Shown: piece by piece, positions 49,946-59,177 of the stretch
Position numbering within the stretch: the first letter of the stretch is position 1
Layout: the number at the start of each line of letters is the position of its first letter
Assembly: GCA_002694685.1 (NCBI GenBank)
Contig: NZMW01000010.1
Span: forward strand, 372,001 to 436,000
Origin: Balneola sp.
Lineage (GTDB): Bacteria > Bacteroidota > Rhodothermia > Balneolales > Balneolaceae
DNA length: 64,000 nucleotides
Direction of reading: 5' to 3'
The notes under the pieces: generated by a model
Told to the model about the DNA's origin: nothing
The model's input: the letters and a program-made list of their open reading frames with translations, nothing else
Database searches by the model: none
Position numbers and translations under genes: made by a program

Positions 49946-50590
49946 TTATAAAAAGAGATTTATTGGGTTTATGAAATCCAGAAACTTAACGGTCTTCAAT
50001 TTCACCCAGCGATAGTACTTGGCGATATTTTTTTCTCGTTCCTGCTTCGTTTTCTTATTGGGTTTATTCGGGTCAAACATCATTCCGGTACACAAGCAGT
50101 TCTTGCGCTCATTGCGTGTAAGGATGTCATAATTAGGACAACTTTGGCATCCACTCCAAAAAGTCTCATCCTGTGTAAGTTCAGAAAAAGTAACCGGTCG
50201 ATAGCCCAGGTCAGAGTTTATCTTCATAACCGGGAGGCTGGTCGTAATCCCAAATAATTTAGATCCTGGATATTTCTTGCGGGAAAGTTCAAATGCTTTG
50301 GCTTTAATCTTGCTGGCTAATCCCTGTCCTCGATAATCAGGATGGACAATTAAGCCTGAGTTCGCTACATATTTTTTGTTTTCCCAGATTTCGATGTAGC
50401 AATAGCCAGCAAGCTTTCCATCATCTAGTGCGATGACGGAATTTCCATTTTTAATTTTCTTTTTGATGTAATCAGGGTCACGCTTAGCAATACCGGTTCC
50501 TCGTTTGTGGGCGGCTTCTTCAATCATAGCACAGATATCTTCTGCATATGAGGTATGATGCGCTTTGGCGATATGAATGTGAACGGACAT
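49946..50590 (-). CDS. GNAT acetyltransferase at head of arginine cluster, probable N-acylglutamate synthase
   Basis: 214 residues. The acetyl-CoA motif is NSGLIVHPDYRGQGLASKIKAKAFELS, with the R-G-Q-G-L-A loop at about residues 87-92. Downstream of the fold is a cysteine cluster, SGCQSCPNYDILTRNERKNCLCTGMM, that could bind a metal. No argA, argJ or other entry enzyme is visible among the seven arg genes downstream. Related GNAT proteins open the arginine clusters of Bacteroidota. Assignment as the glutamate N-acyltransferase is therefore inference from context, and the acyl donor (acetyl or succinyl) is open. Confidence 0.8.
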   Translation of the reverse strand: MSVHIHIAKAHHTSYAEDICAMIEEAAHKRGTGIAKRDPDYIKKKIKNGNSVIALDDGKLAGYCYIEIWENKKYVANSGLIVHPDYRGQGLASKIKAKAFELSRKKYPGSKLFGITTSLPVMKINSDLGYRPVTFSELTQDETFWSGCQSCPNYDILTRNERKNCLCTGMMFDPNKPNKKTKQEREKNIAKYYRWVKLKTVKFLDFINPINLFL

Positions 50591-50842
50591 GTTGTGAGAA
50601 TAAGTAATGAGTGAGTAAACTTCTTCTGAGTGAAGTTGTTAGTTAGGATCTTGCGGTAAAAGATGAGCGCTACTTAAAAAGCAGCAATATAGATATGACT
50701 ACCGCCGTCGCGGAATCCGCCGGAGTGCAGTAAAATTGATCCTATATGTGCATAAAGTTTGCATGGGTAGAAAGTAAACAAAGATGACGCTTTAAAACAA
50801 GCCCTGACGCATATTTTAATCTTACCTCAGGTTTCTTGAATT

Positions 50843-51343
50843 TTAGCGGTACTGTGGAGGTTCAATCCCGGAGACTCTTAAATACGTGATCATCTGTCCC
50901 CGGTGGTGAGAATGGTGGTCTAGGAAGCTGACGATGCCAGCTGTTAATTGGGGATTAGCATCCTGAGCCATAATAAATTCAGACATCTCTTTAAACTGAG
51001 TGTCGAAATAGCTTATCAGTTCTTCTTTGGTCATTCGGTTTTCATCGCCGGGTTCCCAGGCAACTTGCTCACCGTTGAATCTCTTTTTGAAAAACTCAGT
51101 GCTGTAAGCAATATGAAAAGCCTGAGCGGAAAAGGTTCGGACGTCTTCGGAAGGTTTAAAGGCGAAGTCCTCGGCAGGCATAGCCTCGAAAACTTCGAGT
51201 GTGTATTCGTGAACGCTGGTCAGTTTTTGGGTCAGGTATTCATAATCTGTAACCCTTGTGCTATCAATTGAGCTGGCTCCCACTAAAACAGTAGAAACTA
51301 TTAGGAGAGCGGGCAGTAATTTATTTATAGGGATTGATTTCAT
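50843..51343 (-). CDS. DinB-superfamily (four-helix-bundle metal-binding) exported protein
   Basis: 166 residues. A signal peptide (LLPALLIVSTVLVGASS) precedes the DinB fold: a first-helix TQKLTSVHEYTLEVFEAMPAEDFAFKPSEDVRTF, the mid-chain His in AQAFHIAYSTEFFKK, and the C-terminal DHHSHHRGQMITYLRVSGIEPP that supplies the other metal-ligand histidines. The family name derives from Bacillus DinB/YfiT and is unrelated to polymerase IV. The function of exported members is unknown. Confidence 0.85.
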   Translation of the reverse strand: MKSIPINKLLPALLIVSTVLVGASSIDSTRVTDYEYLTQKLTSVHEYTLEVFEAMPAEDFAFKPSEDVRTFSAQAFHIAYSTEFFKKRFNGEQVAWEPGDENRMTKEELISYFDTQFKEMSEFIMAQDANPQLTAGIVSFLDHHSHHRGQMITYLRVSGIEPPQYR

Positions 51344-51554
51344 AATCGGAAGGTTTTGAGTTTATGGTGTGAATGGAAGATTCTTAGCAAAACACAGATT
51401 GTATCAATACAACAAAGATGAAATAAGGTTGCGCACATTTATGGTGAAATGAATATGATGAAATCAATAGGGAACGAAGGATCATTGAATTCACCTTAAT
51501 CTGATCAGAACAGTTCATCAAAAGAGACGCAGCTTAGTGTTGCACATTTAGTTC

Positions 51555-51584
51555 AGAGCCGGATATTCTCCGGCTCTTTTTTTG
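51555..51584 (+). terminator. Orphan rho-independent terminator upstream of the TPR gene
   Basis: AGAGCCGG pairs with CCGGCTCT around ATATTCT and is followed by seven T, plus strand. No plus-strand gene precedes it for several kilobases. It may end a small RNA or act as a leader attenuator of the TPR gene 54 bases downstream. Confidence 0.75.
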
Positions 51585-51637
51585 TTTAGTAGTCGACCAA
51601 GCAAAAATCACACTTTCCTGTTATACTTAGCGTTGAT

Positions 51638-53329
51638 ATGACTGCCATGAAATATTTCATAATTACCTTTATAAGTATCCTGTTTTTTACGGGAAAACCT
51701 GCATTTGCTCAAATTCAAATGGAGGAAGAAATATCTGGAAAGGCTGCTTATATACAAGGCATTGAGGCTTTTGAAAATGAAGAATTTGATACTGCAAAAG
51801 AGTTACTACTCAAAGCAAGCCGCAGTCTGACAAATGCACCCGGGGTTAGCTACGCGCTGGCAGATACCTATCTTGCGCTGGACGACCTTCCCAATGCCGC
51901 ACTTTATGGAAAACAAGCCGTCGATAGTGATCCTGAGGATAAATGGTTTAGGTTGAAACTAGCCCAAATCTATAGAAGCGCCGGCCGGAATCAAGCCACA
52001 CTTGATGAACTGAACGCACTTCTTGATTATCATCCGAATGATTTCAACGCATTGTATATGCTTGCTGATACCTATATAGACTACGGCGAATTCGTGAAGT
52101 CCAATCAGATGCTTGACGAGATCTTAAACCTTAGAGGCCCTGATATTCAGGTGCTTTTATTGAAATTCAGAAATTATGAGGCTTTAGTTGTTCCTGATTC
52201 AGCCGTGGCTCAGTTAGAGAAAGTGCGCGAGATTGATCCCGATAATCTGGAGATGTTGAATATGCTGGGACAGTATTATGTGCAGATCGGAAATACAACT
52301 TCAGCCAAAAAAGTACTCACAGATGCTCTTGACCGGAATGCACGCGATCCCCAGTCTTTGATTAATCTGGCCGGTATATATCTGGATGAACAAAAATGGG
52401 ACAGTGCCGGCACATTATTGACCAACTTCATTTCAGATCCTTTAATTGAGCCACTACAGAAAATGGATATTGCTCAATTCTTATATAGTCGTTCACAGCA
52501 GGATTCTCAGAATGTACAGCTTCGAATTGAAACCGAACGAGCAATGGATGCCCTCACAGAAGCCGAGGCAGAATACGGCCCCGCATTCACTTTAGCTGGA
52601 GAATTTTTTGCACAAATAGGACAGCCTGAAAAAGCCTTGGAAAAGCTCGAAATAGCTAACGAGCTGCTCCCTCAGGATGATATAGCCTGGAGACAAAGAC
52701 TGCAATTGTTGATGGGTCAGCAAGAATATGCGAAAGCAATCGAGGTTGGGCAGAAAGCAGATGAAGTAGTGCCGGATGATTCTTTTATCCAATTCTTTGT
52801 GGGCAGTGCCTACATGCTGAGTAATCAAAACGAGAAAGCAGAGGAGTGGCTTGAAAATGCAACCCGTGCACCTGCGAGGCGACCTTTTAAATCCATAGTG
52901 TATAGTACATTAGGTGATGTAAGAGCTAATCTCGGAAATAATGAGGGCTCGGATGAAGCCTATGAACTAGCACTTCGCTATGACCCTGATAATGACAATG
53001 CGATGAATAACTACGCATATAATTTATCGGTTCGAGAAGAAAATCTGGAACGTGCGAAAGAATTAGCACTTAAAGCTATTGAAGTTGCTCCCGAAAATGC
53101 GGCTTATCTGGACACGGTAGGCTGGGTATATTTTAAGCTTGGTGATTATGATAGAGCAGAGCGGTTCATTCAGGCAGCGATAGATACGGGAGCCGCAAGT
53201 GCAGAAGTACTCGAACACCGAGGCGATGTAGAAGAACAATTGGGTAATATGGAAGAAGCCCAGAATTGGTGGAGACAAGCTCTTGAAAAAGATTCAACCC
53301 GAACTCATTTGCAGGAAAAAATCAATTAG
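51638..53329 (+). CDS. Exported TPR-repeat protein
   Basis: 563 residues. A signal peptide (FIITFISILFFTGKPAFAQ) is followed by tetratricopeptide repeats through most of the chain: YIQGIEAFENEEFDTAKELLLKA, ALADTYLALDDLPNAALYGKQAV, LNMLGQYYVQIGNTTSAKKVL, YLDTVGWVYFKLGDYDRAERFI, and a last EHRGDVEEQLGNMEEAQNWWRQAL. It probably acts as a periplasmic scaffold. The start could be ATG 51638 or ATG 51647. It is followed at once by the DUF4292 and EnvC-like genes, a triplet seen across Bacteroidota. Confidence 0.88.
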   Translation: MTAMKYFIITFISILFFTGKPAFAQIQMEEEISGKAAYIQGIEAFENEEFDTAKELLLKASRSLTNAPGVSYALADTYLALDDLPNAALYGKQAVDSDPEDKWFRLKLAQIYRSAGRNQATLDELNALLDYHPNDFNALYMLADTYIDYGEFVKSNQMLDEILNLRGPDIQVLLLKFRNYEALVVPDSAVAQLEKVREIDPDNLEMLNMLGQYYVQIGNTTSAKKVLTDALDRNARDPQSLINLAGIYLDEQKWDSAGTLLTNFISDPLIEPLQKMDIAQFLYSRSQQDSQNVQLRIETERAMDALTEAEAEYGPAFTLAGEFFAQIGQPEKALEKLEIANELLPQDDIAWRQRLQLLMGQQEYAKAIEVGQKADEVVPDDSFIQFFVGSAYMLSNQNEKAEEWLENATRAPARRPFKSIVYSTLGDVRANLGNNEGSDEAYELALRYDPDNDNAMNNYAYNLSVREENLERAKELALKAIEVAPENAAYLDTVGWVYFKLGDYDRAERFIQAAIDTGAASAEVLEHRGDVEEQLGNMEEAQNWWRQALEKDSTRTHLQEKIN

Positions 53330-53330
53330 T

Positions 53331-54092
53331 GTGAAGTTATCCTCTCATTTTTCCCTTTTAGCTATTTTGATTTTAGCCGGTATCATGTCTGCTTGTTCCT
53401 CAACAAGAACAGTGTCGGAGGGGGATTACAGCAGAACAGATGCCTCTGAAGAAGAGGTGGTTTCTCTTATTCCGGACTATGGCGCGGAACTCACATCAAT
53501 TAAAGGCAAAGGCCGTGCATTGGTTAGTGAGCCGGGAAATAGCGATCGGGCGACCATAGATTTCCAAGCCAATAAGGAGCTGAGTTTACTTACTATTCAA
53601 AACCGTATTGGTATCGAAGGCGGGCAGATGTTGGTCGATTCCGATTCCATCCTGATTTACAACCGTGTGGATAAAGTTGCCCAAAAGATATCGATTTATG
53701 ATGGGCGCATGACCAGCCTGAATGAGTTGGCTTCTATCAACATTCTGGATCTTGTTAATTATAAAGTTGAAGCGGAAGATGTGCAGTCGGTTTGGCAAAG
53801 CAATAATTCCTATCAGCTTCGGTTAAAAAATGGCGCTCATGTATTTGTAAATAAGGAGCAAGGCTGGGTTCAGCAGGTAGAACAAACCCGGCGCGGAATG
53901 GCTCCCTACTCCAGGATTATTTATGAAAGTTATGGTGAATTGAATGGATTCACTTTACCAAGAAAAATAACGATCTTTAGCGCAGACGGAGATTCACGGG
54001 TTGTCTTCTTAGTGAGAAGCCTTGAAGTGAATCCCAATAAACTGGATCTCGAAATTGATATCCCCAACGACATTGTAATTCAACGATTATGA
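53331..54092 (+). CDS. DUF4292 family lipoprotein
   Basis: 253 residues from a GTG start at 53331, one base after the TPR stop. The resulting N-terminus (MKLSSHFSLLAILILAGIMSAC) is a proper lipoprotein signal with lipidated Cys22. An upstream ATG at 53283 would bury it. The rest is a beta-rich domain (SIKGKGRALVSEPGNSDRATIDF, TIQNRIGIEGGQMLVDSDSILIYNRV) resembling LolA/LolB-like folds, consistent with DUF4292. It may handle lipids or lipoproteins with the neighbouring TPR and EnvC-like proteins (inference). Confidence 0.83.
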   Translation: MKLSSHFSLLAILILAGIMSACSSTRTVSEGDYSRTDASEEEVVSLIPDYGAELTSIKGKGRALVSEPGNSDRATIDFQANKELSLLTIQNRIGIEGGQMLVDSDSILIYNRVDKVAQKISIYDGRMTSLNELASINILDLVNYKVEAEDVQSVWQSNNSYQLRLKNGAHVFVNKEQGWVQQVEQTRRGMAPYSRIIYESYGELNGFTLPRKITIFSADGDSRVVFLVRSLEVNPNKLDLEIDIPNDIVIQRL

Positions 54093-55414
54093 AATCAACA
54101 AGCTGGTTGCGAATTATTGGAGTTGTGATCTTTGTGTTATCGCTGGGAATGGAATCATTTGCCCAAACCTATCAGGAAAAGAGAGAGGAGCTTTTAAAAC
54201 GGCAGGAAAATACCCGTGCCGAGATTAATGTGCTGGAAGCCCGTATTAAGAATTACCAGCAGCGGGTAAGTCAGGCCGAACAGCGATTTGATAAATCATT
54301 CGAGCAGTTTCAATCCTTAAACAATCTGATTGCCCTTCAGGATGATAAAATCAACAGTCTGGAAGAAGAGCAGAGCCAGATTGAAGCAGAGATTAGTCTG
54401 ACAGAAAAAGAAATAGAACTTCGTGAGCAAGAACTTGAGCAGCTCATTGAAAACTATAAGCAGATTATATTGTACGCATATAAAAACGGGCGAGCCGGAA
54501 ATTTAGAACTACTGCTGACTTCTGAATCTATCAATCAAATGGTTGTGCGCTCGAATTACCTTCAGCGTTTTGAGGAACAGAAGGCAAAGCAGGCTGTTCT
54601 CATCCGTAAAAACAAGAATGAGCTGGATCAGGTAAAGGAAGACTTGCGGGACAGTTATCAAAAGAATTCAGAAATCATTGGAGAGATTCGGATTGAAAAA
54701 GAAGAACTGGGCGACCAGCGCCAGCAGCAACAGCAAACAGTTGAACGCATCAAGGAAGAGCGAAGCACCTGGCTGGAAGAACTCCGCAAAACCCGTCAGG
54801 AAAAAGAGAACCTCGAAAGTGCTTTCACCAGTTTAATTACTGAAGAAGAGTCGTTGCGAGAAGCTGAAAATGAGCGTTTAAGGAAATTAGCAGAGGCTCG
54901 AAATATAGCTGATGCCGCACGCCGAGCCGATGAAGTTGAAAAATATTCCAAACCCATCACGCGCGAAAATTTTGTGAGTGATGAAATCTTACTTACCTAT
55001 GAAAATGCTTTCATTCAGTCAAAAGGGAACTTGCGCTGGCCGGTAGATAGTAAGACAGTCGGTAAAAAATTTGGGAGGATACGTAACCCGTTATACGGAT
55101 CAGTAACAGAGCACCCCGGAATTGATATTGTAGCTGAATCAGGAACAACCGTTGAGGCCGTTTCGCCGGGTTATGTATTCAACATCTCGCCAATGCTTGG
55201 GTATGGTGACGTGGTGTTTGTTAAACACGGCTCCTACTACACGGCCTATGGCAACCTTAGCGAAATCACAGTTGAAGTAGGCTCGGTTTTGCAAGTGGGA
55301 GATAAAATAGGCAGCTCAGGAGTGGCAACATCAGAATTAGGAGAAGTCCTTTTCTTTGCCGTAAGAGATGGAACTGAATTTGTAAATCCTGAAATTTGGC
55401 TTTCTTCACGGTAA
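54089..55414 (+). CDS. EnvC-like murein hydrolase activator (coiled coil + degenerate M23/LytM)
   Basis: 441 residues, signal peptide ending SFAQ. A long coiled coil (about 25-290, heptads such as EEEQSQIEAEISLTEKEIELREQELEQLIE) is followed by a LytM domain (about 320-441). The first metal-site motif HPGIDIVAE is present. The second, normally H-x-H in HLHFE, reads GEVLFFAVRDG without either histidine, and YTAYGNLSEI replaces the usual Y-x-H-L. The domain is thus probably non-catalytic, as in EnvC, and would activate cell-wall amidases. It overlaps the DUF4292 gene by four bases. Confidence 0.88.
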   Translation: MKSTSWLRIIGVVIFVLSLGMESFAQTYQEKREELLKRQENTRAEINVLEARIKNYQQRVSQAEQRFDKSFEQFQSLNNLIALQDDKINSLEEEQSQIEAEISLTEKEIELREQELEQLIENYKQIILYAYKNGRAGNLELLLTSESINQMVVRSNYLQRFEEQKAKQAVLIRKNKNELDQVKEDLRDSYQKNSEIIGEIRIEKEELGDQRQQQQQTVERIKEERSTWLEELRKTRQEKENLESAFTSLITEEESLREAENERLRKLAEARNIADAARRADEVEKYSKPITRENFVSDEILLTYENAFIQSKGNLRWPVDSKTVGKKFGRIRNPLYGSVTEHPGIDIVAESGTTVEAVSPGYVFNISPMLGYGDVVFVKHGSYYTAYGNLSEITVEVGSVLQVGDKIGSSGVATSELGEVLFFAVRDGTEFVNPEIWLSSR

Positions 55415-55541
55415 GAATTCAACATCCCTGTCACAATACTTTTGAATTCCGTTAAAAGATATGTTCGCATTGGAATTTGGGCCTTCTTTTTAGGAATTTC
55501 AGCTTACCTTAATATTCATTAAATGAACAAAGCAGCCTGTT

Positions 55542-55961
55542 TTGGATAATATACCTCGGTTAATTTTTTATGCTTCCGGTGTGTTGATGATTTCAGCCGC
55601 CTTTACCCTTTTTTCCTCTGAATTCATGAGTCTGATAAACTCGCCAAATTTTGCGGGATTACTTGTTTTATTAGGCTTTGGTCTGGTGTATATGAACATC
55701 ATTTTTATAACGGGCCGCCGCTTTATGCGTCGCCTTCAGGGACCAAACCCTATCCCTTATGTATTCGGTTTACTGGTTGCCATTCCGCCACTGGTTTGGG
55801 TTCAGATTTATGATGCCGGTTTAGGGAATTCCAAGCTCACTTTCATGTTTACCATAATAATTGCTTGCGGAACAGGCGCTTATTTTGGTCACCGTGCCGG
55901 ATTAAAAGCTCAGGCAAAATTTCAGGAAAACCTGCAGGAATTTTTGAATCAGGATGACTAA
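55542..55961 (+). CDS. Small membrane protein, unknown
   Basis: 139 residues from a TTG start, since the upstream ATG at 55523 runs into a stop after eight codons. Hydrophobic segments lie at about 7-25, 37-57, 74-92 and 100-118, with a charged tail (KAQAKFQENLQEFLNQDD). No family is recognised. Its end overlaps the upstream part of the M28 peptidase frame, and the two genes may be co-transcribed. Confidence 0.65.
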   Translation: MDNIPRLIFYASGVLMISAAFTLFSSEFMSLINSPNFAGLLVLLGFGLVYMNIIFITGRRFMRRLQGPNPIPYVFGLLVAIPPLVWVQIYDAGLGNSKLTFMFTIIIACGTGAYFGHRAGLKAQAKFQENLQEFLNQDD

Positions 55962-56001
55962 GCAGGATGATTACACAATAATTTCAACAAAAAATACATT
56001 T

Positions 56002-57375
56002 ATGAAATCGGTTAAAGCTACTATTCTATCTATTCTTTTCGCTACGGTTTTTCTGGGAAGCACACTTGCTCAGACTTTGCAAATGGAAGTACTTCGTGAA
56101 ATTGGGGCTGCTCCTTCAGCTGAACGCATCGAGGCAGATATCACAACTTTAGTTGAGTTTGGCACCCGCCATACTTTATCGGACACCACTTCTGACACTC
56201 GCGGTATTGGTGCTGCCCGGCGCTGGATCAAAGCTGAATTCGAGCGAATTTCTGCTGATTGCGGAGGTTGCCTGGAAGTATTTTATGTAAGTGATGTGAT
56301 TGAAGGAACTCGACGGATTCCCGAACCCACCAATGTGGTAAATGTAGTTGCCATACAGCGAGGGACGGCAGATCCAAACCGATTTATTATGATGAGTGGC
56401 GATATTGATTCTCGTGTTTCTGATGCCCTGGATGGTGAGTCTGAATCTCCCGGCGCGAATGATAATGCTTCCGGTGTTGCCGGTGCATTGGAAGCTGCTC
56501 GAGTTTTGACGAACTATGAATTTGAAGGTTCAATTATGTACGCAGCACTTTCAGGCGAGGAACAAGGATTATTCGGAGGTCAGATTCTCGCAGAATACAT
56601 GAAAGAGAATGATATGGACCTCAAGGGAGTGCTGAATAATGATATGATTGGAAATATTCAGGGCATTAATCAGGTAATTGATAATACAACGGCCCGTGTG
56701 TTTTCGGAAGGAACCCGTGCGGTAGAGACGGAAAGAGAAGGAAATATTCGTCGCTATACCGGTGGCGAAGTTGATTCTCCATCACGAAATCTGGCTCGTT
56801 ATGTAGATAAGATGGCGGATGATTATATCCGAAATTTGGACGTGATGATGATTTACCGCTTGGACCGATTTGGCCGAGGCGGACACCATCGCCCATTTAA
56901 TGCAGCCGGATTCCCTGGCGTTCGAATTATGGAAACCAACGAAGATTATAACCGACAGCATCAGGATTTAAGAACTGAAGATGGCGTTGAATACGGAGAT
57001 GTTCTGGATGAAGTGGAATTTGACTTCGCAGCTAAGCTAACCGGATTGAACGCAGTAGTAATGGCAGGAATGAGTTGGGCTCCAAGTCCACCCGCTGAAG
57101 TTGAAATTGAAGGTGCCGTCCGCCCAAGCACAACCCTGAAGTGGAAGGCACTTGATGCCGAACAAAATCCACAGCTGGCCGGCTATAAAATTTACTGGCG
57201 ACTAACCGATGCCAATCAATGGCAGAAAAGTGTGTTTGTCCCGGCCGATGCCACCGAGCATACCCTCGAAAACGTTGTAATTGATAACTATTACTTCGGC
57301 GTAGCAAGCGTATCAAAAGATGGGTTTGAAAGTCCGGTAGTATTTCCCGGACCGAACGGTTCCTTTGGTGACTAA
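56002..57375 (+). CDS. Exported M28-family metallopeptidase with C-terminal fibronectin-like domain
   Basis: 457 residues from ATG 56002, which gives a clean signal peptide (KATILSILFATVFLGSTLAQ). An upstream in-frame ATG at 55954 adds 16 polar residues. Zinc-site text: MMSGDIDSRVSD (where M28 usually has H-x-D, so the first His is replaced), PGANDNASGVAGALEAARVL (bridging Asp), LSGEEQGLFGG (catalytic Glu-Glu), VLNNDMIGN and a final His. The C-terminal 90 residues (TLKWKALDAEQNPQLAGYKIYWRLT) form an FnIII-like domain. It is probably an aminopeptidase, though the missing first His leaves activity uncertain. Confidence 0.85.
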   Translation: MKSVKATILSILFATVFLGSTLAQTLQMEVLREIGAAPSAERIEADITTLVEFGTRHTLSDTTSDTRGIGAARRWIKAEFERISADCGGCLEVFYVSDVIEGTRRIPEPTNVVNVVAIQRGTADPNRFIMMSGDIDSRVSDALDGESESPGANDNASGVAGALEAARVLTNYEFEGSIMYAALSGEEQGLFGGQILAEYMKENDMDLKGVLNNDMIGNIQGINQVIDNTTARVFSEGTRAVETEREGNIRRYTGGEVDSPSRNLARYVDKMADDYIRNLDVMMIYRLDRFGRGGHHRPFNAAGFPGVRIMETNEDYNRQHQDLRTEDGVEYGDVLDEVEFDFAAKLTGLNAVVMAGMSWAPSPPAEVEIEGAVRPSTTLKWKALDAEQNPQLAGYKIYWRLTDANQWQKSVFVPADATEHTLENVVIDNYYFGVASVSKDGFESPVVFPGPNGSFGD

Positions 57376-57394
57376 GTAAATTCAGTACAAAAAC

Positions 57395-57427
57395 GTAGGT
57401 CGGACAGGCTGTCCGCTCTACTTTTTT
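57395..57427 (+). terminator. GTAG...CTAC hairpin serving as terminator of the M28 gene
   Basis: GTAGGTCGGACAG faces CTGTCCGCTCTAC (11 of 13 complementary) and is followed by TTTTTT. It has the GTAG head of classical REP elements and so may be a repeat doing double duty. Confidence 0.7.
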
Positions 57428-57455
57428 AAGTCCAAATTAATATAGAAAGCCTACT

Positions 57456-57480
57456 CGCTCCGATGCTCTGCGTCGGAGCG
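57456..57480 (-). repeat. REP-like hairpin repeat (CGCTCCGA arms)
   Basis: CGCTCCGA pairs with TCGGAGCG around TGCTCTGCG. On the minus strand it reads ...CGCAGAGC... and is followed by GAGTAGG, exactly as the copy at 5376-5400 is. Confidence 0.8.
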
Positions 57481-57487
57481 TATTTGT

Positions 57488-59077
57488 TTACCCGATATAG
57501 CTGGGCTCTATAACCCGCTCTATTTTCAGTTTTTTCCCTGTTACTTCTTTGAATAACTCAGCCTTTCGCTCCGCTCCCCAAATTTCTAAGTGAGGCTCAC
57601 CTTCCGTCCGGATATTAATCTTGATATAGTCATCCTCAGAATACACTTGCAGGTCTTTTACGTTTTGGTAGTGACTTCGGTCTAATCCATCAGCCACCCT
57701 CAAAATCCCGGATAGCTTTTTAATACGCTTCCGGATAGGAGCCGGCATTTTCCAGTATTCACTATGTCGTTTCTTAGGTGTAGACCGCCGGTGATAGCGG
57801 GCCACGTTTGCAATTATCTGAATTTCATCTTCCTTAAAACCTTTCAAATCTGAGTGGCGGATGATATACAATGCATGTTTATGATGTTTAGAGTGCGAAA
57901 TGTAGTATCCGATATCGTGCAGATAACTGGCGTATTCTAACAGTTCCCGATCCTGAAGGGTGAGTTCCAGTTCTTTTTCCAGAGCATCAAAGATGGTAAG
58001 CGCCATATTGGCCACATGACGGGAGTGAGTCTCATGCCAGTCCGTTTTACGGAGCAGTTCAAAGACACTTCTGCGACGGGGGTCGGCAAAAGCTCCGGTC
58101 CATTGAAGTCCAATCATTTCTTTTTTGAGGTACCGAATAACAATCCCTTCCCTCAAAGCTTGAGATGAAATCTTCACCGTTTTGATTCCAAATTTTCGAA
58201 TCATATAGTTGAGCAGAACCACCCCGGTATTGATGAAGCCAACTCGTTTGGTGTCTAAACCGGAAACACTACGCCGTTCTTTCTTGGAGAGTTTGATAAA
58301 CCAGTCATAAAATTTCCTGAAATCTTCTGCCGAAAACTCCATCTCATTGATGGTCATGTCGATAGATTTGTCCTTCCGGTTCGCAATCATCTGGGCGATG
58401 TTTTCCATGGTTCCGGAAGAACCGATAATCGTATCTGTTCGGTTTAGCGCAAAGGCCTGGGCTACATCCTGAAGCTTTTCTTCATAATGACCTTCCAGCG
58501 TTTTAATGTCTTCTGTGGTGATGGGGTCTTTAGGTTTAAAGATCTCGGTCATCCTGGAAACCCCGATTTTCTTACTCGCTGTAAAGAAAAATTCCTTCTC
58601 ATTTCCCAGAATGAATTCTACGCTACCGCCCCCAATATCAGCTACAAGCACAGGTTTTTCTGTCAATTTCACTCCATGACGAACAGCTAATCCAATAAGC
58701 TCTGCTTCAACACGGCCCGGAATGGCATTTATCTTCACACCAATATCATCGATGCTTTTTTGGATGAACTCACCGCCATTTTCTGCTTCCCGAATAGCAC
58801 TGGTGGCGTAGGCTAAAATCTCCTCACATTCATAACTATCAGCAAGCCGCTTAATATTTTTGAGTGCCGTCAATCCCCGTTTAAAAGCCCCATCTGATAA
58901 TCTTTTCCCCATCCCGCCTTTGGCAAGCTGAACCATTTCCTTGAGCTTATCGAGGGTTCTGAAACTGCCATCAGAATAAATATCCACAATAATGGCGTGG
59001 AATGAGTTGGTGCCGATATCAATAGCGGCGATGCGTTTGATGGGTGTAACCTGATTGCTGTTGCTGCTGACGATCAA
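57488..59077 (-). CDS. Ppx/GppA exopolyphosphatase-like protein with C-terminal HD domain
   Basis: 529 residues. ASKHA phosphate-binding motifs: AAIDIGTNSFHAIIVDI (phosphate 1), VLVADIGGGSVEFILGN (phosphate 2), plus AYATSAIREAENG and GSSGTMENIAQM. The C-terminal half (about 350-500) is HD-like: ETHSRHVANMALTIFDALEKE, YASYLHDIGYYISHSKHHKHA. It would hydrolyse polyphosphate or pppGpp. The fused HD part resembles the C-terminal domain of E. coli Ppx/GppA. It is a single gene. Confidence 0.92.
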   Translation of the reverse strand: MIVSSNSNQVTPIKRIAAIDIGTNSFHAIIVDIYSDGSFRTLDKLKEMVQLAKGGMGKRLSDGAFKRGLTALKNIKRLADSYECEEILAYATSAIREAENGGEFIQKSIDDIGVKINAIPGRVEAELIGLAVRHGVKLTEKPVLVADIGGGSVEFILGNEKEFFFTASKKIGVSRMTEIFKPKDPITTEDIKTLEGHYEEKLQDVAQAFALNRTDTIIGSSGTMENIAQMIANRKDKSIDMTINEMEFSAEDFRKFYDWFIKLSKKERRSVSGLDTKRVGFINTGVVLLNYMIRKFGIKTVKISSQALREGIVIRYLKKEMIGLQWTGAFADPRRRSVFELLRKTDWHETHSRHVANMALTIFDALEKELELTLQDRELLEYASYLHDIGYYISHSKHHKHALYIIRHSDLKGFKEDEIQIIANVARYHRRSTPKKRHSEYWKMPAPIRKRIKKLSGILRVADGLDRSHYQNVKDLQVYSEDDYIKINIRTEGEPHLEIWGAERKAELFKEVTGKKLKIERVIEPSYIG

Positions 59078-59177
59078 AGCGGAAAAAGAGGTTGATTAAT
59101 GTACGCATCAATCATAACCAAAAGTGCTGAGTTTTGATAGTACTGATTATGCTTCTTCTCGTTAGTTCTCGTTAGTT

